DNA of 13,838 nt from assembly GCA_003529325.1 (NCBI GenBank), contig DPVW01000106.1:1-13838 (forward strand). The letters run 5' to 3'. The translations under genes and the position numbers were made by a program. Positions 1-7,535 of the stretch are shown here, piece by piece. Under the pieces are notes generated by a model, which saw nothing but the letters and a program-made list of their open reading frames with translations, did no database searches and was not told where the DNA came from. The DNA is from Candidatus Latescibacterota bacterium. Its GTDB lineage: Bacteria; Latescibacterota; UBA2968; UBA8231. Position 1 is the first letter of the stretch; each line of letters begins with the position of its first letter.

Positions 1-208
1 TGACGACGAAGCGAAGATTCGCCTCTACCAGCGCATTGCGCGCCCCCGGATCGCCAGCACGGATCGATCGCGCCAGGTCCCCTTCCTCGGCGTGTGTCAG
101 AGGACTCGAATCGCTAATATCATGCAGATAGCTGGAAAGGATTGAATCCCCTGTGGTGGAACTGCGTGGCCGCGCAGGGCTTGTCTGCTTCGTGCTCGCT
201 TCCATCAT
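1..208 (-). CDS. Sigma-70 family RNA polymerase sigma factor (N-terminal part, runs off left edge)
   Basis: The minus strand reads 69 open codons from ATG 208-206 to the window edge. After a basic, low-complexity leader (residues 1-20), residues 21-58 match sigma region 1.2 (DSILSSYLHDI, then a TxAEEGDLARxIRAGD stretch). Residues 59-69 (ALVEANLRFVV) are the start of core-binding region 2.1, seen in primary and group 2-3 sigma factors. The protein would direct RNA polymerase to promoters. The start at 208 is preferred because GAGGG lies 5 bases upstream. An in-frame ATG at 301 would add 31 residues but has only a badly spaced AGGA. Regions 2.2-4 are outside the window, so RpoD-like cannot be separated from RpoS/RpoH/SigB-like; the short leader without a long region 1.1 favours an alternative or compact sigma factor. 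The gene diverges from the cytochrome gene at 348. Confidence 0.85.
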   Translation of the reverse strand, partial: MMEASTKQTSPARPRSSTTGDSILSSYLHDISDSSPLTHAEEGDLARSIRAGDPGARNALVEANLRFVV

Positions 209-321
209 AGGTACCCTCGTCTCATGGTCTGATTTCGGTTCTGCCCCGAACTCTACCTTGAACTCATTTGACTGACTCAGGAGCAGGCAAGTTCCCCACA
301 TGTCCTGAATTCACAGGTACT

Positions 322-337
322 TGTGAGAAAGATCACC
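322..337. promoter_or_regulatory. Candidate CRP/FNR-family operator
   Basis: The sequence TGTGA-GAAAGA-TCACC matches the CRP half-site pair TGTGA-N6-TCACA at nine of ten positions. It sits in the 139-base divergent region between the sigma factor and the cytochrome genes, but only 10 bases before the cytochrome ATG. That is unusual for an activator site and would suit a repressor or a site serving the divergent gene. No convincing -35/-10 pair was found nearby. A single palindrome of this length can occur by chance, so this is a weak call. Confidence 0.25.
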
Positions 338-347
338 TCCCTCTGTA

Positions 348-2084
348 ATGCGCTCCCTTCAACGCCTGCTGGTTCTGCTCAGCCTCCCCTGCGCCGTCGG
401 TGCCGATGACCCCCGAAGTGCGACACTGGGGGTTCAGCTTGAAGGAATCCTGCCACCCTCCTCGGCCACGCAGGCGTGGGTACTGCCGCGGCAGCTGCAA
501 CCGGTATCGTGGCGGTCGCCTGTTTGCAGGCCTGCAGTGTCAGGGTTGCCACGTCAATTCCGGTATCGGTGGCGACGTGGGCCCCGCACTGGACCGCCTC
601 GGGTGGAAGGTCAGCCACAGTTGGCTGGTCGCCGCCCTAAGCGACTCTGCCACACAGGGACTGAGCCCGGAGTCCCATCCATACGTTTTGTCGGTCCGCG
701 ACGCGACCGACTTGAGCCCCTTCCTGGTGCGACGCTTCTCCCCACCTGGGGCCCCGCTCAGGATGTGACCGTGATCACAACCGACGTGGCAGCAGGGCTG
801 TCTGAAGCGCTGATGCAGGGCTGCTTTGAGTGCCATCAGGTCAGAGACCTGCAAGGCCCGCCACTACCCCTGCCAGTTACTACAGGACGGGCTACCGCGT
901 GGTTGGGTTACCATAAAATCGCTCGGGGGGCAGTACCTTCTGTGCCGCTGGCGCCAGCGGAAATTAAGGCGATGGCGACAGCCCTCGTCGGCAGTGTGGC
1001 CAGCGACCCGCCGTCACTGCCACCTTTCTGGGATCTACCCATCGACGACCAGGGAGATCCACCGGAACTGTTTGCCGCAGGTCAGCGACTGGAACCGGCA
1101 GCCTGCGGCCAGTGCCATAGCCAACAGATGGAGGGCTGGAGCCAGAGTCGGCACGCGGCGGCATTCAGCCCCGGTCTGTGGGCCCAACTCGCCGATGCGC
1201 CAACGGCATTCGTGGAAGAATGCCTCAGCTGCCACACCCCCATGCGGGAACAGATCGATCGAGCCCTCGCTCTACAGCAGGACGCCACGACGCTGGCCCC
1301 CGATGGCATCGATTGCGCCGGCTGTCACGTGCGCGCTCACCGTTACTACGGTCCGGGTCAACCGGGCAGCCAGGACCACCTCGTGGCACAGACCATCGAG
1401 GTCACTCACCACGGCGGCGCCGTAGCCGCGCCGGAGCTGTTCGGTGCAGATGCATTTTGTGCCCCCTGCCATCAGTTCGACGCCGATGGGCTGAGCCTTG
1501 AGGGCAAATTGCTGCAGGATACCTATGGCGAATGGCGCAACAGTCCAGCTGCGCGCAAGGGGCAGACGTGTCAGAGCTGTCACATGCCGGGTGGCGATCA
1601 CCACATCCGTGGCCTGCACGATCGCAATTTTGTCCGCAATGCCCTGGAATTCGACACGGATTGGCATGCCGGTCCGGGCGCCAGCGGTCTTCTGCGTGTG
1701 CGTTTGCGCAACGTCGGTGCCAGACATGCCCTGCCGACGTACGCGACGGGAGCACTGCACGTAAAGATCTTCCTCTCCGACGACCACGACGGCGTCATCG
1801 AAAGTAGCCTGCGCACACGCAGCGCCCAACGACGCCTGACGGTGGACGGGCAGAGAGAACTGTTCGATGCCCGCATCCCCGCAGGCGGGTTGTGGCGTTA
1901 TGAGCAGAACCTCGAAGTGCTCCCCGAGGCCCGTTTCGTCAACGTTCTGGTCGAGGTCGACCCCGACCACTTCTATCGACGTTTCTTCGCTCTGTTGGAG
2001 CCCTCCGGCCCCCGCACCAGGGCCCTGCTACAACAAGCCCGTGGCAGAATCTCTGACTCCCCCTACATTCTGTTTGCCCGCTAG
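348..2084 (+). CDS. Periplasmic multihaem c-type cytochrome with compensating internal frameshifts
   Basis: The main frame gives 578 residues: a signal peptide (about 1-20), then six CxxCH haem sites at residues 159, 253, 292, 323, 371 and 408. A C-terminal beta-sandwich-like part (about 440-570) contains NVGARHALPT, a pattern common at the end of cytochrome c554-like multihaem proteins. From about base 500 to 740 the main frame is arginine-rich nonsense. The +1 frame there encodes a cytochrome-c-like domain, with GGRLFAGLQCQGCH (haem motif at 538-552) and the C-terminal helix pattern VRDATDLSPFL. That +1 frame stops at 766-768, so the coding frame must return to the main one before then. The original protein probably carried seven haems: two mono-haem domains followed by a pentahaem c554-like part. 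Its role is presumably periplasmic electron transfer; substrate and partners are unknown. No Shine-Dalgarno sequence is visible at ATG 348. The two shifts may be real mutations or sequence errors. Confidence 0.75.
   Translation: MRSLQRLLVLLSLPCAVGADDPRSATLGVQLEGILPPSSATQAWVLPRQLQPVSWRSPVCRPAVSGLPRQFRYRWRRGPRTGPPRVEGQPQLAGRRPKRLCHTGTEPGVPSIRFVGPRRDRLEPLPGATLLPTWGPAQDVTVITTDVAAGLSEALMQGCFECHQVRDLQGPPLPLPVTTGRATAWLGYHKIARGAVPSVPLAPAEIKAMATALVGSVASDPPSLPPFWDLPIDDQGDPPELFAAGQRLEPAACGQCHSQQMEGWSQSRHAAAFSPGLWAQLADAPTAFVEECLSCHTPMREQIDRALALQQDATTLAPDGIDCAGCHVRAHRYYGPGQPGSQDHLVAQTIEVTHHGGAVAAPELFGADAFCAPCHQFDADGLSLEGKLLQDTYGEWRNSPAARKGQTCQSCHMPGGDHHIRGLHDRNFVRNALEFDTDWHAGPGASGLLRVRLRNVGARHALPTYATGALHVKIFLSDDHDGVIESSLRTRSAQRRLTVDGQRELFDARIPAGGLWRYEQNLEVLPEARFVNVLVEVDPDHFYRRFFALLEPSGPRTRALLQQARGRISDSPYILFAR
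500..766 (+). other. Out-of-frame coding segment inside the cytochrome gene (seventh haem)
   Basis: Between about 500 and 740 the true coding frame is that of base 538, one base ahead of the main frame of the 348-2084 gene. It shows a CQGCH haem site at 538-552, then a VGPALDRLG stretch and a SPESHPYVLSVRDATDLSPFL helix. This is the usual order of a mono-haem cytochrome c domain (CxxCH, GP.L, C-terminal helix). Third codon positions are strongly G/C in this frame. The entry into the frame lies between about 410 and 500, and the exit between about 720 and 766; neither base could be pinned down by eye. Confidence 0.7.
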
Positions 2085-2116
2085 ATCCCTGTCACCGAGA
2101 ACTAGCTCCTTCGAAA

Positions 2117-2491
2117 ATGGACGACTGCTTGGACGAAACAACCCCGGTCTCGGAACTCAAACTGCTCGTCAGGCGGTTTGTTGAAGAGCGCGACTGGGAC
2201 CAGTTTCATACACCCAAGGACTTGGCCATCGGCTTATCGGTGGAGGCTGCGGAGTTGCTCGAGCACTTCCGCTTCCGCTCCGACGAAGAGATGCAACTGC
2301 GCCTGCGCGACGAAACTCGACGTGCCGAAATCGGTCACGAGTTGGCGGACGTGCTCTACTTCGTCCTGCTCATGAGTGCCAACCTGGGATATGACGTGTC
2401 GACCATTCTGCGACAGAAGTTGGAACTCTCCGCCCACAACTATCCCGTCGAGCAGGCACGCGGCGTCAACGAGAAATACACCGAGTTATGA
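2117..2491 (+). CDS. dCTP pyrophosphatase 1-like MazG-family nucleotide pyrophosphohydrolase
   Basis: This 124-residue protein has the size and motifs of the all-alpha NTP pyrophosphatase family of DCTPP1/RS21-C6. These enzymes hydrolyse dNTPs, typically dCTP and modified dCTP, to the monophosphate and pyrophosphate. Visible are the substrate-pocket lead-in ERDWDQFHTPKDL (24-36), the first metal-binding helix with E43 and E46, the second with E75-x-x-D78, and the C-terminal [16 protein letters not shown] tail, which resembles the DCTPP1 tail. It is cytosolic and probably works as a tetramer, as in the family. The stop overlaps the ATG of the following mazG gene in an ATGA, so the two are translationally coupled. 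Substrate preference is inferred from family resemblance only. Confidence 0.88.
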   Translation: MDDCLDETTPVSELKLLVRRFVEERDWDQFHTPKDLAIGLSVEAAELLEHFRFRSDEEMQLRLRDETRRAEIGHELADVLYFVLLMSANLGYDVSTILRQKLELSAHNYPVEQARGVNEKYTEL

Positions 2492-3282
2492 GTGCCAACG
2501 GCGAGTCGACCTTTGCCCAACTCGTTTCGGTCATGGCCCGCTTGCGGGGTTCGGATGGTTGCCCCTGGGATCGTGAACAGGATCACGTCACCCTCAAGCC
2601 CTATCTGTTGGAAGAGACCTACGAAGTTCTCGACGCCATCGATGCCGGTGACGACGCCGACCTGTGCGGCGAATTGGGGGACGTTTTGCTGCAGGTCGTA
2701 TTCCACGCCCAGGTGGCCTCGGAGACCGACCGCTTCACGGTAGATGACGTCTGTCGCGCCATCGTCGACAAGCTGATACGCCGACATCCACATGTCTTCG
2801 CTGAGCTCCACGTGGACGATGCCGGCGAAGTACTACGCAATTGGGAGCAGATCAAGCTCGAGGAACGACGCACCGACCAGGGACCAGCCCCCTCTGCTCT
2901 CGATGGCGTACCGAGACCGATGCCGGCACTGTTACGCGCGCAGCGCGTACAGGAAAAAGTATCGCGGGTGGGTTTCGACTGGGATCATGTCGATGGCGCC
3001 CTCGACAAGGTGAAAGAAGAGATCGAGGAACTGCGCCACGAGCGCGACCATGGGGGCACGCCGGAACAGATCACCGAAGAGTTCGGCGATCTGCTCTTCG
3101 CCCTCGTCAATGTCGCACGCTTCATGAAGGTTGTGCCCGAGGACGCTCTGCGCGGCGCCGTCGACAAGTTCGACCGGCGCTTTCGCCGGGTGGAGCATAT
3201 TTTCGCCGAGCGCGGCACCAGCCTGTCAGAGGCAACACTGGAAGAGATGGACACAGTCTGGAACGAGATTAAACACGAATGA
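2488..3282 (+). CDS. mazG: Nucleoside triphosphate pyrophosphohydrolase MazG
   Basis: This 264-residue protein is the usual length for two-domain MazG, which hydrolyses all NTPs and dNTPs to NMP plus PPi. In E. coli MazG also influences ppGpp levels and survival of nutrient stress. The N-terminal domain has GCPWDREQ (24-31) and the metal-binding [11 protein letters not shown] helix (E42, E43, E46), paired with GELGD (E62, D65). The C-terminal, catalytically dominant domain has VGFDWD (161-166), KEEIEEL (E177, E178, E181) and TEEFGDLLF (E198, D201). All acidic metal ligands are present in both domains, so it looks active. It starts within the stop of the upstream dCTPase-like gene and overlaps typA by ATGA at its own end. 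Two pyrophosphohydrolases side by side suggests a nucleotide-pool-cleaning unit. Confidence 0.96.
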   Translation: MSANGESTFAQLVSVMARLRGSDGCPWDREQDHVTLKPYLLEETYEVLDAIDAGDDADLCGELGDVLLQVVFHAQVASETDRFTVDDVCRAIVDKLIRRHPHVFAELHVDDAGEVLRNWEQIKLEERRTDQGPAPSALDGVPRPMPALLRAQRVQEKVSRVGFDWDHVDGALDKVKEEIEELRHERDHGGTPEQITEEFGDLLFALVNVARFMKVVPEDALRGAVDKFDRRFRRVEHIFAERGTSLSEATLEEMDTVWNEIKHE

Positions 3283-5111
3283 AGAGTAGCGCCGACAACA
3301 TCCGCAACATCGCTATCATCGCCCATGTCGATCACGGCAAAACAACCCTCGTAGACGGCATGCTGCGGCAGACGCATGTATTCCGCGACAACCAGACCGT
3401 CGTCGATCGGGTGCTCGATTCCAACGATCTGGAACGGGAGCGCGGCATTACGATCACGGCGAAGAATACCGCCGTGCTCTATGGGGACACGACGATCAAC
3501 CTCGTCGACACGCCGGGGCACGCCGACTTTGGCAGCGAAGTGGAACGGATCCTCAACATGGTGGACGGTGTGTTGCTGCTCGTCGACGCCGTCGAAGGCC
3601 CCATGCCACAGACCCGTTTCGTCTTGCGCCACGCCCTGCAACAGGGCCTCAAGGCCGTCCTCGTAGTCAACAAGGTCGATCGCCCCGCGGCACGCCCTGA
3701 TTGGGTCACCGATCAGACGCTGGAGCTGTTTCTCGAATTGGGGGCTTCCGACGAGCAGTGTGACTTCCCCATTCTTTTTACCCGTGCTCTCGAGGGCCGC
3801 GCCGGGTACGATCACGAAAGCCTCGCCGACGACCTGGGACCTCTGTTCGACACGATCCTCGCCAGTGTACCGGCACCAGAGATCGATCCGGACTCACCAC
3901 CACAGCTATTGGTAACGACGCTGCAATACAGCAATTATGTCGGCAAGATCGCCGTGGGTCGCCTGTTGTCCGGTGAACTTCGTCCGGGCCAGCCCGTCGC
4001 CCACGTGGACAGCGCCGGGGCCATCCACAAGAGCCGTATCGGCGAGGTCTACACCTTCCGCAACCTTGAGCGTGAGCCGCAACAAGTCGTCACAGCTGGC
4101 AACATCGTCGCCCTCTCCGGTGTTGAGAATGTTGGCATCGGGGATACGATCACGGACATCGACGACCCCCGACCCCTGCCGCGGATCGAGGTCGAACAAC
4201 CGACCGTGCGCATGACCTTCGGCATCAATACCAGCCCCTTCGCCGGCCGCGATGGCCGCTTTCTGACGAGCCGTCAGATCCGTGACCGACTACGTCACGA
4301 GTTGGAGCAGAATGTCGCCCTGCGTGTGGAAGACTCGGCCACCGGCGAGTGGTCGGTCTCTGGACGGGGTGAATTGCACCTGGCCATCCTCATCGAAACG
4401 ATGCGACGCGAGGGTTATGAATTCGCCGTCAGTCAGCCCGAAGTCATCTTCCGCGAGGGCGACACGGGGCTCGAAGAACCCTTCGAAGAGGTCTACATCG
4501 AAGTCCCAACCGCCAACCTGGGCGCTGTGAGCGAGATGCTCGGGCGACGGCGTGGACGCCTGACCGACATGCGCCATACGGACGGCGGCATCGTCCACTG
4601 CACCTACGTCGTGCCTACTCGCGGCATGCTCGGCTTCCGCAACCCCTTCCTCACGTCGACGCGCGGCAATGGCATCTACCATACGCTGTTTCATGAATAC
4701 GCCCCTCTTGCCGGTGCCATCGACACGCAGGACTTCGGCTCCCTCGTTTCCGGCGATACCGGTGTTGCCTCCGCCTACTCGCTGACCAATCTCAAACAGC
4801 GTGGCACTTTCTTTATTCCCCCAGGGACCGAAGTCTACGATGGCCAGGTTATCGGCCAGCATATCCGCTTCGGCGACTTGCTCGTCAATCCGACCAAGCG
4901 CAAGCCGGGAACGGGCCATCGCGCCGCTCCAAGCGGAGAGGACGAACAGTTGCCACCGCACCGCATCCTATCTCTCGACGATATCATCGAGTATCTCAAT
5001 GCCGATGAGTTGATGGAAGTGACGCCGGGAGCGTTGCGTATTCGCAAGAAGGAATTAAAGAGCCACCTGCGCGAAAAGGTGGCACGCCAGGCCAAGTTTG
5101 CCGTAGCCTGA
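3279..5111 (+). CDS. typA: Ribosome-associated translational GTPase TypA/BipA
   Basis: The protein has 610 residues, typical for TypA/BipA. The GTPase motifs are complete: G1 AHVDHGKTT (15-23), G2 RGITI (55-59), G3 DTPGH (77-81) and G4 NKVD (131-134). After the G domain come the EF-Tu-like domain 2, EF-G-like domains III and V (the latter about 395-480) and the TypA-specific C-terminal domain, with [17 protein letters not shown]-type sequence around 448-464 and [14 protein letters not shown] at the end. TypA binds the 70S ribosome and assists 50S assembly and translation under cold and other stresses. The ATG overlaps the mazG stop (ATGA), so expression is coupled to the nucleotide-cleaning genes. 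The next gene is 85 bases away, and no strong terminator was seen in that gap. Confidence 0.97.
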   Translation: MKSSADNIRNIAIIAHVDHGKTTLVDGMLRQTHVFRDNQTVVDRVLDSNDLERERGITITAKNTAVLYGDTTINLVDTPGHADFGSEVERILNMVDGVLLLVDAVEGPMPQTRFVLRHALQQGLKAVLVVNKVDRPAARPDWVTDQTLELFLELGASDEQCDFPILFTRALEGRAGYDHESLADDLGPLFDTILASVPAPEIDPDSPPQLLVTTLQYSNYVGKIAVGRLLSGELRPGQPVAHVDSAGAIHKSRIGEVYTFRNLEREPQQVVTAGNIVALSGVENVGIGDTITDIDDPRPLPRIEVEQPTVRMTFGINTSPFAGRDGRFLTSRQIRDRLRHELEQNVALRVEDSATGEWSVSGRGELHLAILIETMRREGYEFAVSQPEVIFREGDTGLEEPFEEVYIEVPTANLGAVSEMLGRRRGRLTDMRHTDGGIVHCTYVVPTRGMLGFRNPFLTSTRGNGIYHTLFHEYAPLAGAIDTQDFGSLVSGDTGVASAYSLTNLKQRGTFFIPPGTEVYDGQVIGQHIRFGDLLVNPTKRKPGTGHRAAPSGEDEQLPPHRILSLDDIIEYLNADELMEVTPGALRIRKKELKSHLREKVARQAKFAVA

Positions 5112-5196
5112 AAAGGACTATTGTGTACTGGGGCACCCATTGCTGCCCAACAGTCACCGACAGCGGTTCACCACCCACCGTTTGGGAGAGCACCAG

Positions 5197-5820
5197 ATGA
5201 GCGACGACAAACCGACGATCGACGTGCCGGAGAACGGCCCCTTCCTCGTGAAGGGTCTGAAAAAACTGACGGACGCAGAGGATCAGCCCATCGAAATGGC
5301 CAAAGATGTCATTGCCCTGTGCCGCTGTGGTGCTTCAAAGAACAAGCCTTTCTGCGATGGCACCCACAAGGACATCGGCTTCACCGGTGCCACAGAGCGG
5401 CAGGAGTCCTATCCGGTGCGGGAATGCGAAGGACAGGAGTTGACCATCGTCGACGACATCGGCGCCTGCTGTCACGCCGGCGCCTGCGTCAATGGCGCGC
5501 CGGAGGCCTTCTTCAAGGGGGAGGGGAAAGAACGGGTCTCCACCCCCGACGGTTGCGAGCGCGACAAGATCATCGCCACCATTCGGGCCTGTCCCTCCGG
5601 CTCGCTCGCCTACAAACTGGACGGCGAGGTGCATGACGAATATTTCTCGGAGCCGGAGATCTTCATCTCGAAGGATGGTCCCCTCCACGTCCGTGGTGGC
5701 GTCACCCTCAAGGACGAAACGCCCGCCACAACCGACCACTACACCCTGTGCCGTTGCGGCGCATCGAAAAACAAACCCTTCTGCGATGGCACCCACAATT
5801 ATTCAGGCTTCAAGGGGTGA
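5197..5820 (+). CDS. CDGSH iron-sulfur protein: CDGSH, divergent 4Fe-4S, CDGSH
   Basis: From ATG 5197 the protein has 207 residues. This start is chosen because GGGAGAG lies 6 bases upstream; an in-frame ATG at 5140 would add 19 residues without family likeness. Two CDGSH motifs, each with three Cys and one His as 2Fe-2S ligands, lie at 42-57 (C42, C44, C53, H57) and 185-200 (C185, C187, C196, H200). Both read CRCGASKNKPFCDGTH, identical over 16 residues. Between them is a Fer4_19/DUF1271-like 4Fe-4S domain with C91, C92, C97, C120, C132 and a RACPSGSLAYK end. It is probably a cytosolic redox or Fe-S-handling protein; its exact partner is unknown. No signal peptide or membrane anchor is seen, unlike mitoNEET. 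It precedes the M55 peptidase gene by 16 bases, suggesting co-transcription. Confidence 0.92.
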   Translation: MSDDKPTIDVPENGPFLVKGLKKLTDAEDQPIEMAKDVIALCRCGASKNKPFCDGTHKDIGFTGATERQESYPVRECEGQELTIVDDIGACCHAGACVNGAPEAFFKGEGKERVSTPDGCERDKIIATIRACPSGSLAYKLDGEVHDEYFSEPEIFISKDGPLHVRGGVTLKDETPATTDHYTLCRCGASKNKPFCDGTHNYSGFKG

Positions 5821-5836
5821 TTAGCCAGGGATCATC

Positions 5837-6631
5837 GTGAAGGTCGCCATCATGACCGACCTGGAGGGTACGGCAGGGGTCACCTCTTTTCACGACGAGA
5901 CCTACCCCGAGGGGCGCCATCATGTGTTGGCTCGGCAATTGGCGATGGCCGAAGTCAATGCCGCCGTGGATGGGTTCCTCGAAGCCGGCTGTGACGATGT
6001 CCTCATCATCGATGGACACGGTCCCGGTGGCTTGTGGTTCGAACACATGCATCCGGAAGCCAAGATGCTACACGGCCGACCGGTGGCGCCACGTTCGGTA
6101 CGCGACTCGGTGCTCAAGGAGTACGACGCGACCGTCATCATCGGCCAGCACGCCATGAGTGGTATCGCCACGAGCAACCTCAATCACACCCAGAGCAGCC
6201 GCTCCATCTACTCGATTACGCTCAATGACAGACCGATCGGTGAGATCGCTCAGTGGGCTCTGTATCACGGGGCATTTGGCATACCGCTGATCTATCTCAC
6301 CGGGGAAGAGGATGCCTGCACCGAGGCCGAACAACTGGTGCATGGCATCAAGACAGTGGCGGTGAAAAAGGGTCTGTCACGGGAATCGGCTATCTCGATC
6401 TCGAAGGAGAAAGCCAGGGAACTGATCCGCGAAGGCGCGCGACAAGCCATCGAAGCACATCGTACGACACCCCTCCCCCCCCTGGTGTGGGAGGGCCCCT
6501 TTGTGCTCGAAAAGCGGTTCTTCCACACCCACGATGCGGATCGATATGACACGGTCGCGGGGACCGAGCGTATCGATGGTCAGACCATTCGAATCACCGG
6601 CGAGGACATCCGTCAGGTGATCTACTCCTGA
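5837..6631 (+). CDS. M55 family D-aminopeptidase (DppA-like)
   Basis: The protein has 264 residues, close to B. subtilis DppA. It starts at GTG 5837, with AGGGA 5 bases upstream. Family zinc ligands fall almost at the DppA positions: D8 and E10 in MTDLEG, H61 in IIDGHG, H105 in IIGQHAMSG and E136 in IGEIAQW. DppA is a decameric, self-compartmentalising zinc peptidase that removes N-terminal D-amino acids such as D-Ala from short peptides. M55 members are linked to peptidoglycan-peptide recycling or nutrient peptide use. All metal residues are present, so activity is likely; the substrate is inferred. No peptide transporter (dpp) genes are adjacent. The upstream partner is instead an iron-sulfur protein. 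The downstream region is decayed. Confidence 0.93.
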   Translation: MKVAIMTDLEGTAGVTSFHDETYPEGRHHVLARQLAMAEVNAAVDGFLEAGCDDVLIIDGHGPGGLWFEHMHPEAKMLHGRPVAPRSVRDSVLKEYDATVIIGQHAMSGIATSNLNHTQSSRSIYSITLNDRPIGEIAQWALYHGAFGIPLIYLTGEEDACTEAEQLVHGIKTVAVKKGLSRESAISISKEKARELIREGARQAIEAHRTTPLPPLVWEGPFVLEKRFFHTHDADRYDTVAGTERIDGQTIRITGEDIRQVIYS

Positions 6632-6637
6632 CCGGTC

Positions 6638-7080
6638 TCATCCGAAGGAGCGGTCGAAGAGCCCCTCGATAGCGGCCCGGCCGGCATCGGTCAGAGTGCG
6701 ACTACCGGTGCCGGTGAAATGGGCGTGGGTGATAAGGGGCTCATCGGCGGACGTCAGTTCCAGCCATTCCATGCCCTTCCACTGCAGCCATGTCTGGCGA
6801 CTCTGATCGTAGACGTAGAGTGGTTTGTTGCACAGCTTGGCGAACTCCGCCGATGACGTAGATCTCCTGGCCCTCGTTGATCTGACACCAGATCGTCTGC
6901 AGGATCTTGCGAAACATGGGGCCCTGACTGAAGCGCCTGTTCATCAGCTTCGATACGTATTCGAGGCTGACATCCCCATTCTCCAATTCCTCGTGATTGA
7001 GAACGCGCCGTGGGCTCCTCCTTCAGCGTCGACATCGTCCTCCACGATGACTGCTGCGTACAAACCTGTAGAGGGGATTC
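6638..7080 (-). pseudogene. Frame-broken remnant of an unrecognised protein gene
   Basis: The minus strand carries a protein-like segment spread over two frames. The last part, from about 6850 down to the stop TGA at 6640-6638, reads EFAKLCNKPLYVYDQ through to a GRAAIEGLFDRSFG end. The middle part, about 7005 to 6850, is one frame away and reads RVLNHEELENGDVSLEYVSK, then FRKILQTIWCQINEG and EIYVIGG. Just upstream (about 7080 to 7010) the first frame resumes with GLYAAVIVEDDVDAEGGAH, while a stop at 7025-7023 closes the middle frame. Codon third positions are G/C-rich along this path, and the joined product (about 145 residues) reads smoothly. No start codon or family was recognised. It may be a decayed gene or a real gene damaged by sequence errors. 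It ends 7 bases past the M55 peptidase stop, in convergent orientation. Confidence 0.45.
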
Positions 7081-7129
7081 GTGCGCTCGTCGGCTTTGAG
7101 CCCTGCCGTTCTTCAGGCGACCTCGGTGA

Positions 7130-7440
7130 CCAGGCGGCGGCTTCACCATCACTGCCGCCACGATCGTCTTCGAGGCCATTGCGACCGGGACATCGAACCT
7201 GCATCTGTACGGTGTCAACGAGTATATCGTCGGCTATGGGCCCTATGGAGTCGACGGTCTCGCGGTTGGTGGTTCCATCGAGGTGACCGGTCCTGTCAGC
7301 CAATTTTTCACCGACCCACGGTGCTGTTGGGGTTGCTGGACGCTGCCATTGCTCAAGGTGGGTTCCTGACTGCCGACGGCCAGGTGTTGAAGCTTGAGTC
7401 GAAAGAGCCGGGAGAGTCAGAAGGCGAAAGATCCTCGTGA
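7130..7440 (+). pseudogene. Frame-broken plus-strand remnant of an unrecognised protein
   Basis: After a TGA at 7127-7129 the plus strand reads GGGFTITAATIVFEA, then NLHLYGVNEYIVGYGPYGVD and LAVGGSIEV up to QFFTDP near 7315. A one-base change of frame then gives TVLLGLLDAAIAQGGFLTAD and an acidic ESKEPGESEGE tail, ending at TGA 7438-7440. A further change of frame would continue into DGHYKYDFDLDRTLTAVNDG at about 7446-7500. I judged this strand as coding rather than its complement because third codon positions in the 7142-7315 part are about 70 per cent G/C. No start codon is visible near the beginning. The family is not recognised. It may be a relic of a surface or envelope protein, but that is a guess from its Gly/Tyr-rich, hydrophobic character. 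Confidence 0.35.
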
Positions 7441-7497
7441 TGGTCATTACAAGTATGACTTTGACCTGGACCGGACGCTGACGGCAGTGAATGATGG

Positions 7498-7527
7498 GGC
7501 CCGGAGAGTCTATGTCTCTCCGGGGCC
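7498..7527 (-). terminator. Hairpin after the DUF5916 gene, probable terminator
   Basis: Bases 7500-7508 pair perfectly with 7516-7524 (CCCGGAGAG with CTCTCCGGG) around a 7-base loop. Two more G-C pairs (7498-7499 with 7526-7527) follow after a one-base bulge. It starts 8 bases beyond the TAA of the minus-strand gene at 7536, the usual place for an intrinsic terminator. No clear T-run follows on the minus strand, so termination may be partial or factor-assisted. It could also serve plus-strand transcription coming from the decayed region. Confidence 0.55.
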
Positions 7528-7535
7528 GTCGACAT

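Noticed and set aside
331-340. GATCACCTCC, identical to ten bases of the 16S rRNA 3' end (anti-Shine-Dalgarno)
   Set aside because: No other 16S-like sequence flanks it. On the minus strand it gives a perfect GGAGGTGATC, but no start codon follows at a useful distance. It is best taken as chance.
1272-1970. Long open frame antisense to the cytochrome gene (232 codons)
   Set aside because: It lies opposite well-supported haem motifs and encodes no recognisable domain. GC-rich DNA commonly leaves such mirror frames open.
2985-3815. 276-codon open frame antisense to mazG/typA
   Set aside because: It crosses two certain genes on the other strand and has no family resemblance.
4290-4961. 223-codon open frame antisense to typA
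   Set aside because: It is a complement of conserved typA codons, with no independent coding signs.
5128-5158. Possible terminator hairpin after typA (GGGCA / TGCCC)
   Set aside because: There are only five pairs, an eight-base loop and no T-run, so it is too weak to call.
5140-5196. Longer N-terminus for the CDGSH protein from ATG 5140
   Set aside because: The added 19 residues do not resemble the family, while ATG 5197 has a good ribosome binding site.
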